NCBI GenBank assembly: GCA_009663005.1
Contig: VIGQ01000233.1
Location: 1 to 12,500 of the forward strand
Direction: 5' to 3'
Length of the DNA: 12,500 bases
DNA from: Actinidia chinensis
Lineage: Eukaryota; Streptophyta; Magnoliopsida; Ericales; Actinidiaceae
In this document: piece by piece, positions 1 to 6,620 of the stretch
Numbering within the stretch: position 1 is the stretch's first letter
How the letters are laid out: every line of letters begins with the position of its first letter
Program-made: the position numbers and the translations under genes
The notes under the pieces: generated by a model
Database searches by the model: none
What the model saw: the letters and a program-made list of their open reading frames with translations, nothing else
What the model was told of the DNA's origin: nothing

Positions 1-180
1 TCTTATAGAAAATAATCAAGTCATCAATTATCAATAGCGGAATGATAGATAAAGGTGTACAATCATAAAACTACTCATATCAAATAAACATAATTTTATT
101 TTTTCGCAAAGGTAAATGAATTGAAAACAAAAATAGGTTGGAACTCACAATTACAACTGTAGACAAAAATAAAAACAAAA
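1..180. repeat. Array module D, copy 1 (cut by window edge)
   Basis: This AT-rich stretch matches 4140-4340 in order: ATAGCGGAATGATAG pairs with ATAGTGGAATGACAAG, and a run ending TTTTTTCGCAAAGGTAAA pairs with TTTTTTGCAAAGGCAAA. The match shows that the repeat array is already under way at base 1 and continues to the left. No coding potential is visible. Confidence 0.5.
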
Positions 181-189
181 AAGAAAGGT

Positions 190-362
190 GAACCTGGTAA
201 ACAATTTATAAAAGAAAAGGCTAATCTGATTAGTAATCAAGATAAACTTACAAAGAGGGGCAATCACTCATAAAACCTTCCTTCCCTATACTGGAGGCGC
301 ATTCTGAGTTCAACCATGAAAATTATTTAAGCAGCTTCTATATGCAACCAACTTTCATCTCG
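190..362. repeat. Array module B2, copy a
   Basis: It carries the B core in diverged form (AAGAGGGGCAATCACTC, about 254-270), followed by CTTCCTTCCCTATACTGGAG, CATTCTGAGTTCAA and the B2-type tail GCAGCTTCTATATGCAACCA. The tail marks it as B2 rather than B1. It leads into the first A module, the usual B2-A order in this array. Confidence 0.55.
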
Positions 363-398
363 GTACACCATCCAAGAGCTGAGATAGATATTCTTTAA

Positions 399-530
399 GG
401 TGAGGCTCAGATCTACGTTTTGATTAGAGAAATAGATGGGGTGTGGGCAACAATGGCTGTGCATCACACCGTTCCACTACAGTAAAGGGCTCACTTACTC
501 AGTAAACTACTAGCATGGAGTAACTTATTC
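399..530. repeat. Array module A, copy 1 (internally deleted)
   Basis: It starts GGTGAGGCTCAGATCT and continues with TTTTGATTAGAGAAATAGA, GGGGTGTGGGCAACAATGGC and GGGCTCAC. It then jumps to the A-module end (TAGCATGGAGTAACTTATTC). The middle part seen in other copies (GAGACATGAACTCA through TTTCCCCCACTTCTAGAG) is missing, so this copy has a deletion of roughly 100 bp. Confidence 0.6.
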
Positions 531-564
531 TAATTTTCTTTTCTAAGGTTTTTCGTATAACTGA

Positions 565-749
565 ACTTGTGTGAGAATTGCTTTAAAGAAGAAGTTAGAA
601 AAACTTCAAAATAGAGCTTCCAACTGACTTGTGTGAGAATTGCTTTAAAAGAAGAAGTTAGAAAAACTTCAAAATAGAGCTTCCAACTGACTTGTGTGAG
701 AATTGCTTTAAAAGAAGAAGTTAGAAAAACTTCAAAATAGAGCTTCCAA
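565..749. repeat. 63-bp direct tandem repeat, three copies
   Basis: Three nearly identical units lie head to tail at 565-626 (62 bp), 627-689 (63 bp) and 690-749 (60 bp, lacking the final ACTG). Each begins ACTTGTGTGAGAATTGCTTT and ends ATAGAGCTTCCAA. The first unit lacks one A in its A-run. Each unit has a small inverted repeat, GAAGTT-AGAAA-AACTTC. They are far more alike than the surrounding array modules, so this expansion is recent. They sit between two halves of an A-module tail (AATTTTCTTTT and GTTCTTTTTCAGC), so the block was inserted there or grew there. On the minus strand the 21-codon period keeps one frame open; I read this as a by-product of a unit length divisible by three. Confidence 0.95.
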
Positions 750-775
750 AACCGTTCTTTTTCAGCTTTTGTAGG

Positions 776-890
776 TTGTTTTGGCCCATAAGCATAAGAA
801 AAAGCAGAAGTTGTGCCCAAATACTCTGGCACAACTTTTAAGATAGAAAAAACGCAGAAGTTGCTTGCTTATAAGTTCTACCAAACATGT
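776..890. mobile_element. MITE-like element with imperfect terminal inverted repeats
   Basis: The left end (TGTTTTGGCCCATAAGCA) pairs imperfectly with the reverse complement of the right end (TGTTTGGTAGAACTTATAAG). The middle holds a perfect 10-bp stem, AAGTTGTGCC at 808-817 and GGCACAACTT at 828-837, with a 10-nt loop. Small palindromic elements with ends of the TGTTTGGNNNNNTTATAAGC type are common hAT-like MITEs in plants. I could not see a convincing target-site duplication, so exact borders and superfamily are uncertain. Confidence 0.5.
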
Positions 891-925
891 TCACGTCTCT
901 ATTTCTACTTTTGCTACTCTTGAAA

Positions 926-1000
926 GGGTTAGATATCTGACCTTTAACCCAACACACACACACACATATTTACAATACACTAACATATACACATACCCGC
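926..1000. repeat. Array module C, copy 1, with CA microsatellite
   Basis: GGGTTAGATATCTGACC is a near-perfect palindrome. It is followed by TTTAACCC and a CA run at 952-966, then CATA-like sequence. The same layout recurs at 1676, 3344, 6220 and 8366. Confidence 0.6.
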
Positions 1001-1120
1001 ACTTGTTGATTTTGTGGATGAAATCCAATCATGGACTTCAATAATCCGATAGTGATCAAGATCATCTTCTAGAGAAGGCAACCACCCTTGAAAGTCCTCT
1101 CTCTGATAAGCCTCATTTTG
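1001..1120. repeat. Array module B1, copy a
   Basis: CTTGTTGATTTTGTGGATGA is the B1 start. GTGATCAAGATCATCTTCTA, AGAAGGCAACCACCCTTGAA and AAGCCTCATTTTG follow in the usual order. It lies directly downstream of a C module, as in most copies. Confidence 0.6.
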
Positions 1121-1200
1121 TATTTGGATCAAAGGAATTTAGTCAAAGATTATAGAAAGGACAAGAAATGCTAAGAAATAAAATAAATTTGAACGTTAGA
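1116..1200. repeat. Module H, copy 1
   Basis: TTTTGTATTTGGATCAAAGG followed by an A-rich, G-containing stretch resembles 6120-6180 and 7763-7830. The start resembles the GTTTGGAT ends of plant MITEs, so H may be an old transposon fragment spread with the array. Confidence 0.35.
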
Positions 1201-1239
1201 ATGAAATTTTTACAATTCTTAATCCAAACCAAGCATGAG

Positions 1240-1325
1240 AACACTTCCCTTCCCACTGCGGGAGCCTCATTCCTGGTTCAGAAAATTCTTTAGAAAGTTT
1301 CAAATGCCAAAGCACTTGTCCATCT
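1240..1325. repeat. Array module B2, fragment b
   Basis: Only the right half of a B2 unit is present: CACTTCCCTTCCCACTGCGG, GAGCCTCATTCCTGGTTCAG and AAAATTCTTTAGAAAG. The AGAGGGGCAACCACC core is absent, so the unit is truncated on the left. Confidence 0.45.
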
Positions 1326-1405
1326 AAAACAGCCACCAGGCGCTTCTAAATGCGACACCGCCCGGTGCACACCACCAGAGGATAACAGAGACATATACCT
1401 ATCAC

Positions 1406-1625
1406 GGTGAGGCCAAATCAGGTTTGAATTTTCGATAGAGAGAGGAAGGGGTGTGCCCACAATGGCTCATACAACAAATGTTGCCATGCCAAATAATGGC
1501 TAACATTCCTCAGCTCATGAGACATGAACTCAAAGAGAAATCTCATCCAGCCACTAAAAGCAATAGTATTCATACCAGCGAATAATTGTTCCCCACTTCT
1601 AGAGAGTTGGGTACAACATGAAGAG
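1406..1625. repeat. Array module A, copy 2
   Basis: GGTGAGGCCAAATCAG starts the copy. GGGGTGTGCCCACAATGGCT, TGCCATGCCAAATAATGGCT, GAGACATGAACTCAAAGAGA, CATACCAGCGAATAATT and TTCTAGAGAGTTGGGTA follow. An open minus-strand frame (1418-1633) spans it. Its peptide is echoed in the minus-strand frames of two other A copies, which is explained by DNA homology rather than selection. Confidence 0.65.
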
Positions 1626-1756
1626 AGATTCATATTTCATGAATATAAACGAGTAAGGATTGGAGATGGTTTTCTAGGGTCAGAAATCTAACCCACCTAC
1701 CCACCACCCACCCACCACCTACATACATACATACATATACACACCCAGATACACAA
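1626..1756. repeat. Modules F and C, copy 2, with ACCC/CATA microsatellites
   Basis: GAGTAAGGATTGGAGATG (F) matches GAGCAAGGATTGGAGATG near 7000 and GAGCAAGATTAGAGCTGG near 4986. It is followed by AGGGTCAGAAATCTAACCC (C, from 1676). The position held by CA repeats in other copies is here a degenerate CCACC run and a CATA run (about 1691-1738). Confidence 0.55.
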
Positions 1757-1885
1757 AGGGCTATAGAATTCGATTGAAATCATTGGCGTTGATGATCTGA
1801 TCGAATGGGGATCGTGATCAAGCTCAAAATAATAGAGAGGGGCAACCACCCTTTGAAATAATCTTCTCTAATCTAAGCCTCATAT
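1757..1885. repeat. Array module B1, copy b
   Basis: GGGCTATAGAATTCGATTGA starts it. TTGATGATCTGATCGAAT, AGAGAGGGGCAACCACCCTT and TAAGCCTCAT follow. The unit stops at CATAT, where the long G tract begins in place of the expected TCTGAGTTCAGA. Confidence 0.6.
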
Positions 1886-1959
1886 GGGGGGGGGGGGGGG
1901 GGGGGGGGCGGGGGTGTGGGGGGGGGGGGGGGGGGGTTTTGGGTGGGGGGGGGGGGGTG
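1886..1959 (+). repeat. Poly-G tract, about 74 bp
   Basis: Runs of 23 G (1886-1908), 5 G (1910-1914), 19 G (1918-1936), 3 G (1941-1943) and 13 G (1945-1957) are broken only by single C or T bases and one TTTT. It lies at a B1 unit border. Such runs can form G-quadruplexes. They are also a known place for sequencing and assembly errors, so the exact length should not be trusted. Confidence 0.9.
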
Positions 1960-2038
1960 TAATTCCTAATCAGATTGTTATTATATTTGATATTCCCTCA
2001 ATCCTCAATTCTTTTATACACACAAACATACACCAAAT

Positions 2039-2145
2039 GGCTGTTGATTTTGTTTGAAAAGGTTGGCTTAATGATCTGATCATTCTGCAGAGAGGGCAAC
2101 CTACCTTGAAAACATGCCTTCTCTCCGACTTAGCCTCTTATGCAT
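2039..2145. repeat. Array module B1, copy c
   Basis: GGCTGTTGATTTTGTTTGAA is one of the best-kept B1 starts. TTAATGATCTGATCATTC, AGAGAGGGCAACCTACCTTG and TTAGCCTCTTATG follow. It is the second B1 in a row, as at 7071 and 7288. Confidence 0.6.
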
Positions 2146-2290
2146 TCATCAAATCCCAAAATAATTGATGGTCTAAAATCAGGGTGATTCTATTTATACC
2201 CAAAACATTTCTATAATCCCCATTTTATCTCCATCACCTCTCTCTCACAAACACCGCACATTAGATATAAAGATACGTATACTCTATTAC
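2146..2290. repeat. Module G, copy 1
   Basis: CAGGGTGATTCTATTT, CCCCATTTTATCTCCATCAC and CACAAACACCGCACAT pair with 7440-7515 (GTGATTCTATTTGGGGA, CCAATTTATCCTTCACCTCC). This shows that 1626-2240 and about 6985-7510 descend from one multi-module block. Here G joins directly to an A module and the B2 seen at the second site is absent. Confidence 0.45.
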
Positions 2291-2566
2291 GGGGAGGCTA
2301 GATTTGTATTTTGATCAGAGAAACCAGAGTGTGCGTACCATGGCTGCAATAAACATTGCCACGACAAGTAATGGATCATAAGTATAGTGTCTAAGAAAAT
2401 GAACTCAGAGAAAATAATCACAACATCTAATGTAGTAGTTACCCATACCATGGAATAATTTTTCGCACTTCTAAGAGAGCTTGGGTATTATTACCTAGTA
2501 AGCATGGAATAACTTGATTCTTTTTCTTTTTTCTTTGAGTCTTGTTTCAGCTTCAACTACTAAAGG
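2291..2566. repeat. Array module A, copy 3 (full length)
   Basis: GGGGAGGCTAGATTTGTATT and TTTGATCAGAGAAACCAG start it. TACCATGGCTGCAATAAACA, CACTTCTAAGAGAGCTTGGG and AGTAAGCATGGAATAACTTG follow. It ends TTGTTTCAGCTTCAACTAC. The ATG at 2339 opens a frame of only 14 codons before a stop, so it is not a gene. Confidence 0.65.
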
Positions 2567-2715
2567 TCTCAGAGTTTTTAAACATCTTAGGTGCTAGTAA
2601 TTCATGAGGGGTACGTCCATACAGGTTAAAGGGGTTGTGCCCTGGCCCCTCGCATAACATTAGAATTGGTCCCACAGATAGTCGGTCTTGGGGCCGGAAC
2701 CAAGTTATCAAAAAG
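2567..2715 (+). mobile_element. SINE-like element 1
   Basis: TCTCAGAGTTTTTAAAC is readable as a decayed tRNA B-box region. TTCATGAGGGGTACGTCCAT, GGGGTTGTGCCCTGGCCCC and GTCGGTCTTGGGGCCGGAA follow, and the sequence ends TTATCAAAAA. It is much richer in G and C than the flanks and absent from other A copies, so it is an insertion. It shares the TTCATGAG...TCCATACAGG block with the element at 5603-5751. An A-box is not evident, suggesting 5' truncation or fusion with the A-module tail. Family name not assigned. Confidence 0.55.
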
Positions 2716-2844
2716 CAGCCTTTAAACGGTAAGGTGTTAAGTCATTTTTATTTAGCACCAACACAAGGGTTAGGCTGGGTTAGGCTAAAAAAAAAGGTTA
2801 TTAGCTGTTAATTATATAGAGTGTAGATATCTATGCAAACACAA
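2716..2844. other. Spacer with a 10-bp direct repeat and A9
   Basis: GGGTTAGGCT occurs twice in tandem (2767-2776 and 2777-2786) followed by nine A (2787-2795). The A-run could be a retroposon tail, but no target-site duplication was found. The rest leads into a B2 module with TAGATATCTATGCAAACACA. Confidence 0.4.
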
Positions 2845-3045
2845 CGGCTGTCGATTAAGTTAAGAAAAACCGAAATCCTTGGCTCTGAAATCGATAGAAA
2901 TCAGATCAACTTAACGAGAGGGGGCACACCACCTTAGAAACACCCTTCCCTTATGCTGGAGCCTAGTCTGAGTTCAATTTAGCAAATTCTTTAGAGAGCA
3001 TCTAAATGCAAACCAATTTTCATCTCAGGAATCAACCAGAGATTC
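2845..3045. repeat. Array module B2, copy c (carries the empty SINE site)
   Basis: CGGCTGTCGATTAAGTTAAG, CGAGAGGGGGCACACCACCT, GGAGCCTAGTCTGAGTTCAA and GAGAGCATCTAAATGCAAAC are in B2 order. The stretch 3004-3024 is the uninterrupted counterpart of the sequence that is duplicated around the SINE at 5603-5751. Downstream, AATCAACCAGAGATTCTAAA continues as the right flank does there. Confidence 0.65.
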
Positions 3046-3084
3046 TAAAATGCACACACACTACACATATCAATATATCTATAC

Positions 3085-3340
3085 GGTGAGGCTCATATTT
3101 GGTTTTGATACAGAGAAGAGAAGTGGCGTGTGCCCACTATGACTGCAGCAACAGTTGTCGTGTCAGAAAATGGCACAATTCTCAGCTTCTGAGACATAAA
3201 CCTGAAGAAAAATATCTCACAGCCTCTAAAGTAGTAGTAGTCATTCCACTGAATAATTTCCCAACGTCTAGAGAGTTGGGTATATTACCAAGTAAGTATG
3301 GAAAACTTGATCATAATATGCTTTCAAGTTCTTGTTTAGC
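3085..3340. repeat. Array module A, copy 4
   Basis: GGTGAGGCTCATATTTGGTT starts it. CGTGTGCCCACTATGACTGC, TTCTCAGCTTCTGAGACATA, CACTGAATAATTTCCC, CTAGAGAGTTGGGTATATTA and CAAGTAAGTATGG follow. It ends TTCTTGTTTAGC. A plus-strand open frame (3099-3617) crosses this copy, the CA run and module E. I do not accept it as a gene, because it reads through unrelated repeat modules and lacks any recognisable domain. Confidence 0.7.
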
Positions 3341-3343
3341 TAT

Positions 3344-3395
3344 AGGGTGTCAGAAATCTAACCCCTACCCAAATACCACACACACACACACACAC
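3344..3395. repeat. Module C, copy 3, with CA microsatellite
   Basis: AGGGTGTCAGAAATCTAACC and CCTACCCAAATAC are followed by a CA run ending at 3395. The C module follows an A module with no F between. Confidence 0.65.
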
Positions 3396-3680
3396 GAAGG
3401 ATTATTAGGGAAATTTGACTATGGCATGGCTGCAACAACGGTACCTCTATCAGAGGGACCATACAGGTTGCCCTGCAAGAAACAATTGGATTCTATGCCT
3501 GACTCATTGCTCTTAGAAATCTATTGTCACAACTTTTTTTTTTGGGAAATAAATCGACAACCAATTCAGCTCTGTGGTAGCTCAATGTCCATGAAAAAAC
3601 CACGGGAGGATCAGTGAATTTGCCCAAGCTGTTTTCACCAGCAAGAGGCAACAACCAAAAGTGACAAAGAAAAAGAATCC
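3396..3680. repeat. Module E, copy 1
   Basis: TTAGGGAAATTTGACT, ACCTCTATCAGAGGGACCAT, TTGGATTCTATGCCTGACTC, TCAATGTCCATGAAAAAACC, CAGTGAATTTGCCCAAGC and CAGCAAGAGGCAACAACC all recur in the same order at 6261-6600. Both copies sit between a C module and an A module, so the block C-E-A was duplicated as one piece. ATGGCTGCAACAACGG at 3427 resembles the A-module ATG region, hinting that part of E derives from A. Confidence 0.65.
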
Positions 3681-3743
3681 CCCCCAAACAACACAAATGT
3701 ATACATATATAGTAGCACGTTCTTACAAAATTTATAAATTTGT

Positions 3744-3960
3744 AAGGCTGAGGTTGCAGAACTGTTTTCTGATCGGAGCAGAGAAAGGAGGTGCCCACCT
3801 TGGCAGCAAACAGAAGTTCCCTTAAGAGGGACCTATCAGTCTCTCACACAAGGCCCTCAGAGTTGCCCCCCAAAAGCAAAGGCCAACCTTTCTAATATAG
3901 ATGTCGAGAAAAATATCATCACAGCCGTTATAGGGTTAGGATATAGATCATTGCTCGAAA
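3744..3960. repeat. Array module A, copy 5 (strongly altered)
   Basis: AAGGCTGAGGTTGCAGAACT, TTTTCTGATCGGAGCAGAGA and GGAGGTGCCCACCTTGGCAG are the start. GAGAAAAATATCATCACAGC is the later part. The usual GCCAAGTAATGGGCTCACAT segment is replaced by sequence with GAGGGACCTATCAG and CTCAGAGTTGCCCCCC. It is the shortest-spaced A copy (about 660 bp after copy 4). Confidence 0.5.
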
Positions 3961-4139
3961 CACAAGCACCACCAACGGAACAAGAACAAGGAAAAGGAAA
4001 CGAAAGAAAAGTTGATCATGAGACCAATCCAATTCTCAAACACACCATATAACCCTACAAATGCCAAAAGGTGCTTAAAGTCCAAACTTTAGAGTAAAGT
4101 AGTAGAGTGTGTGAGGCTGTTTCATAGTTTGAAACTATT
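3961..4139. other. Unassigned spacer in the array
   Basis: A-rich, with AAGAACAAGGAAAAGGAAAC. It has no clear match to another module, no open frame worth calling and no evident transposon ends. Confidence 0.4.
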
Positions 4140-4379
4140 CATCTTGTCGCAACAAATCAGTTCATAAGCATCCATAGTGGAATGACAAGTCACTTTGTTT
4201 ATAGAATAAATGGTCTATATCAAAAACCACTACTCAATCAAAGCAAGTGTGATCCAATAGTAAAGTTATTACTAGCGCGATCAAACATCATTTTTTGCAA
4301 AGGCAAAAACAAGATGAAAGGTTCGAGGAACGACTAGATTGGACACATAGCCTACCTAACTTGTCCCAAAAGTCTGCAA
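4140..4379. repeat. Array module D, copy 2
   Basis: Pairs with bases 1-180 (see the first entry). After the shared GAAAGGTTCGAGGAAC region the two copies diverge: copy 1 leads into B2, whereas this one leads into a CA run and B1. Confidence 0.45.
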
Positions 4380-4404
4380 ACACACACACACACACACACA
4401 CACA
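4380..4404. repeat. CA dinucleotide microsatellite
   Basis: An uninterrupted alternating CA run of about 25 bases, the longest in the window. It precedes a B1 unit as in other cassettes, but a clear C-module palindrome is missing here. Confidence 0.95.
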
Positions 4405-4535
4405 AGGGCGTGATTTAGTTGTGAACTGAAATATTGGCTTGAAAATCTGATCAGCGCTTAAGATCATCTTACAGAGAGGAGCAACCACCCTTAGAAGCAT
4501 TCCTTCTCTTGCTGGAGCATTATTGAGTTCAGTTA
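4405..4535. repeat. Array module B1, copy d
   Basis: GTGATTTAGTTGTGAACTGA, AAAATCTGATCAGCG, AAGATCATCTTACAGAGAGG and AGCAACCACCCTTAGAAGC follow B1 order, then GCTGGAGCATTATTGAGTTC. The minus strand reads an open peptide containing APLCKMIL, echoed at 7071 and 7609. Confidence 0.6.
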
Positions 4536-4600
4536 TAAAATGCTTTGACTTTGGAGCTTTAAATGAGAACCCAAAGATTAAAATAGATATATATCTACAA

Positions 4601-4890
4601 GGTGAGGCTCAGATGGTATGTTGATAGAGAAGAGAAGGGTATGACTCACCACGGCTGCCAACAACCATTGCCCCACGCCAAGTAATGAGCTCACATCTCT
4701 CGCTTCTAAGATATGAACTCTAAAGAAAAAAAATCTCATCATAGCCTCTAATAATATAGGTATTCATGCCACGTTTATATATTTCCCCCACTTCTAAGAG
4801 ATGGATATATTGCATGTAAGCATAATTATTGAATTGTTTATTTATTTATTTATTTATTTATTTGTTTCAGCTTCAGCTGCCTCAAGGCCG
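4601..4890. repeat. Array module A, copy 6, with TTTA microsatellite
   Basis: GGTGAGGCTCAGATGGTATG starts it. GACTCACCACGGCTGCCAAC, GCCAAGTAATGAGCTCACAT and ATTTCCCCCACTTCTAAGAG follow. The T-rich tail, elsewhere TTCTTTTGCTTTCTTTG, has become six TTTA units (4837-4860), then TTTGTTTCAGCTTCAGCTGC. The position of the usual ATG reads ACG. Confidence 0.7.
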
Positions 4891-5036
4891 TAACTCCAAC
4901 CTTCATCAACGAATGCGTTAAATACCAGCTCCAATCCTCTCATCAAAATTTGTATCCACATGGAGACTCGAATTTGAAATAGAGAGCAAGATTAGAGCTG
5001 GTCCCATAGCTCACACCACCCACCCATCCACCTACA
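4891..5036. repeat. Module F, copy 2
   Basis: TCCAATCCTCTCATCAAAAT, TGTATCCACATGGAGACT, AGAGAGCAAGATTAGAGC and GTCCCATAGCTCACACCACC run parallel to 6937-7025. The CA position is a degenerate CCACCCACCCATCCACC run, like the one near 1691. Confidence 0.55.
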
Positions 5037-5175
5037 AAGGGTACGTGATTTTGTTCGGAAAATCATAAGCCTTTGATGATTCAGATCTGATTAGGGATCT
5101 AATCAAGATCATCTTACAGAGGACGGGCAACCAACCCTAGAAACTTCCCATCTCATTGAAAAGCTCATCTCGAGT
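5037..5175. repeat. Array module B1, copy e
   Basis: GGGTACGTGATTTTGTTCGG, GATCTGATTAGGGATCTAAT, CAAGATCATCTTACAGAGGA, GGGCAACCAACCCTAGAAAC and AAGCTCATCTCGAGTCT are in B1 order. It shares TTAGGGATCTAATCAA with the copy at 7071, making these two close relatives. Confidence 0.6.
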
Positions 5176-5420
5176 CTTAGCTACTTTTTCCAAACTAAAT
5201 GAAAATTTTATACATTCAGACTCCATTCATCAATAGTATCTGAGAAAGCATAGAATGATGATTAAAACAAAAAATTAAAAATCGAAGTAGCTAAAGAATC
5301 CCAAAAATAACCAAGCAAACTGGCCAAACTAGTAGTTTGGTAATTTTATTCACACACCTTTTTTTCTCAGTTCCACAGAGGACTTGTAAATACATGACAA
5401 AAAAAAAATAACAAACACAA
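5176..5420. other. AT-rich insert with inverted repeats
   Basis: CTTAGCTACTT (5176-5186) is inverted at AAGTAGCTAAAG (5285-5296), giving an about 120-bp stem-loop that could be a decayed MITE. A second, perfect palindrome lies at 5324-5340: CCAAACTA, G, TAGTTTGG. The stretch separates a B1 from a B2 unit. No target-site duplication or coding signal is visible. Confidence 0.4.
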
Positions 5421-5602
5421 TGGCTGTTGACTAAAGTAATGAAAACTGGAAATCAGTGACTCTGATAATCGACTAGAAAATCAAGAATCAACTTAACAGA
5501 GAGGCAATCACCCATAGAAGCTTTCTTCCCTCGGTGGAGCCTCATTCTGAATTCATACAGAAAATTCCTTAAGGAGCTTCTAAATGCAAACCAAATTTCA
5601 TC
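5421..5602. repeat. Array module B2, copy d (interrupted by SINE)
   Basis: TGGCTGTTGACTAAAGTAAT, AACAGAGAGGCAATCACCCA, GTGGAGCCTCATTCTGAATT and AAGGAGCTTCTAAATGCAAA are in B2 order. The unit is cut at 5602 by the SINE and resumes after 5771 with TGGAGCTTCTAAATGCACAC. Confidence 0.65.
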
Positions 5603-5751
5603 GGAGGTCGCTCCCTCTCAAAACTTAGTTCAAAACTTCCATGTGCTATAAATTCACGAGTTGGATCAGTCTATACGGAGACTTTGCCTCAACGTTAATC
5701 AAACCCCCGCAACGTGGATGGTGGTTTGGTCCTCGGAATAGCTATTAAAAA
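5603..5751 (+). mobile_element. SINE-like element 2 with target-site duplication
   Basis: The insert carries TTAGTTCAAAACTTCC (B-box-like, compare GGTTCGAATCC), TTCACGAGTTGGATCAGTCT, CAACGTGGATGGTGGTTTGG and TCCTCGGAATAGCTATT. An A-run covers 5747-5754. It is bounded by 5582-5602 (left) and 5752-5771 (right), 21 and 20 bp that agree apart from small indels. The intact B2 at 3004-3024 shows the same sequence once, which confirms the duplication arose on insertion. The tRNA A-box is not clear, so a 5'-truncated or diverged head is likely. A polymerase III-type retroposon mobilised by a LINE is the expected class; the family is not named. Confidence 0.7.
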
Positions 5752-5844
5752 AAATGCAACCAATTTCAATCACGGCTATACAACCTGGAGCTTCTAAATG
5801 CACACAGGAGAAAAAAATAGAATCACAGATACATATATCTACAA

Positions 5845-6119
5845 GGTGAAGGTTGAGACTCAGATTGTGTTTGATCAGAGAAGAGAAGGGGTGTACCCAC
5901 ATGGCTTGACAACAACAGTTGCATGCCAAGTAATGGGTCACATTCTCAGCCTTCTGAGACATCAAATTAAATAAAAAACATCATCACAGCCTCTACTTAC
6001 GATTTGTTATTCATCCCACTGAATAATTTCCCCCAATTTAGAGAGGTGGGTATATTACCCGTAAGATGGAATAACTATTTTGCTTGCTTTCATGTTCTTG
6101 TTATTGCTTCTAATCTCTT
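5845..6119. repeat. Array module A, copy 7
   Basis: GGTGAAGGTTGAGACTCAG starts it. TTTGATCAGAGAAGAGAAGG, GGTGTACCCACATGGCTTGA, CAACAACAGTTGCATGCCAA, CACATTCTCAGCCTTCTGAG and CCACTGAATAATTTCCCCCA follow. The ATG frame hits a TGA at the third codon. Confidence 0.7.
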
Positions 6120-6219
6120 AGGCTTGTATTTGGATCAAGGATTTGGTGAGGAGAAAAATAGAAATGCAAAAAAGTTAGAGAACCAAACCGTTCGGGACCG
6201 TGGGATCCAAAATCAGCTT
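6120..6219. repeat. Module H, copy 2
   Basis: AGGCTTGTATTTGGATCAAG, GATTTGGTGAGGAGAAAAAT and AAAGTTAGAGAACCAAA pair with 7763-7830. The start and composition look like a MITE end, but the partner inverted end is not visible. Confidence 0.4.
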
Positions 6220-6260
6220 AGGGTTCAGAAATTAACCCCTGACCCAAAACACACACACAG
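6220..6260. repeat. Module C, copy 4, with CA run
   Basis: AGGGTTCAGAAATTAACCCC and TGACCCAAAAC are followed by CA repeats to 6259. As at 3344, it is followed by module E. Confidence 0.6.
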
Positions 6261-6600
6261 AAGAGCTATGATTTTATGGAAAATGAAATCACTAGACATC
6301 AATTAGGGAAATCTGACTCGCTAGGTTGCAAAAAGGCTACCTCTTTCAGAGATCATAAAGGTCGCCCCACCAAGAACGGGTTGGATTCTCAATGCTTGAC
6401 TAATGCGCTCGAAAATCTGTTTTGCACAATTTATTTTTATTTGTGTTTTGTTTTGGATGAAGTGAAACAAAATCAGGTTTGTTTGGGTCAATGTCATGAA
6501 ACCACGTAGGATTAGTGAACTTGCCTAAAGCGTTTTACCACAGCAAGAAGCAACACTGAAACAGTGACGACGAAGAAGAAACCACACCACACACAGAGGA
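6261..6600. repeat. Module E, copy 2
   Basis: TTAGGGAAATCTGACTCGCT, CTACCTCTTTCAGAGATCAT, GGTTGGATTCTCAATGCTTG, TCAATGTCATGAAACCACG, TTAGTGAACTTGCC and CAGCAAGAAGCAACACTGAA mirror copy 1 at 3396-3680. An open frame at 6276-6509 lies inside it. It does not hold the same full frame as copy 1, so coding is unlikely. Confidence 0.6.
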
Positions 6601-6620
6601 GGCTGTTGATTGTGTGATAG

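Noticed and set aside
565..749. CRISPR-like array
   Set aside because: The three 63-bp units are directly adjacent without unique spacers, and the context is a plant genome.
530..832. 100-codon minus-strand frame with three 21-residue repeats
   Set aside because: It joins the recent 63-bp repeat to a MITE-like element. A unit length divisible by three is enough to keep the frame open, and no promoter or domain is evident.
2767..2786. Telomere-like repeat
   Set aside because: The unit is GGGTTAGGCT, present only twice, and not the plant telomere unit TTTAGGG.
3099..3617. 172-codon plus-strand open frame
   Set aside because: It crosses an A module, a CA microsatellite (giving a THTHTH run) and module E. 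The related copies elsewhere break the frame and no domain is recognisable.
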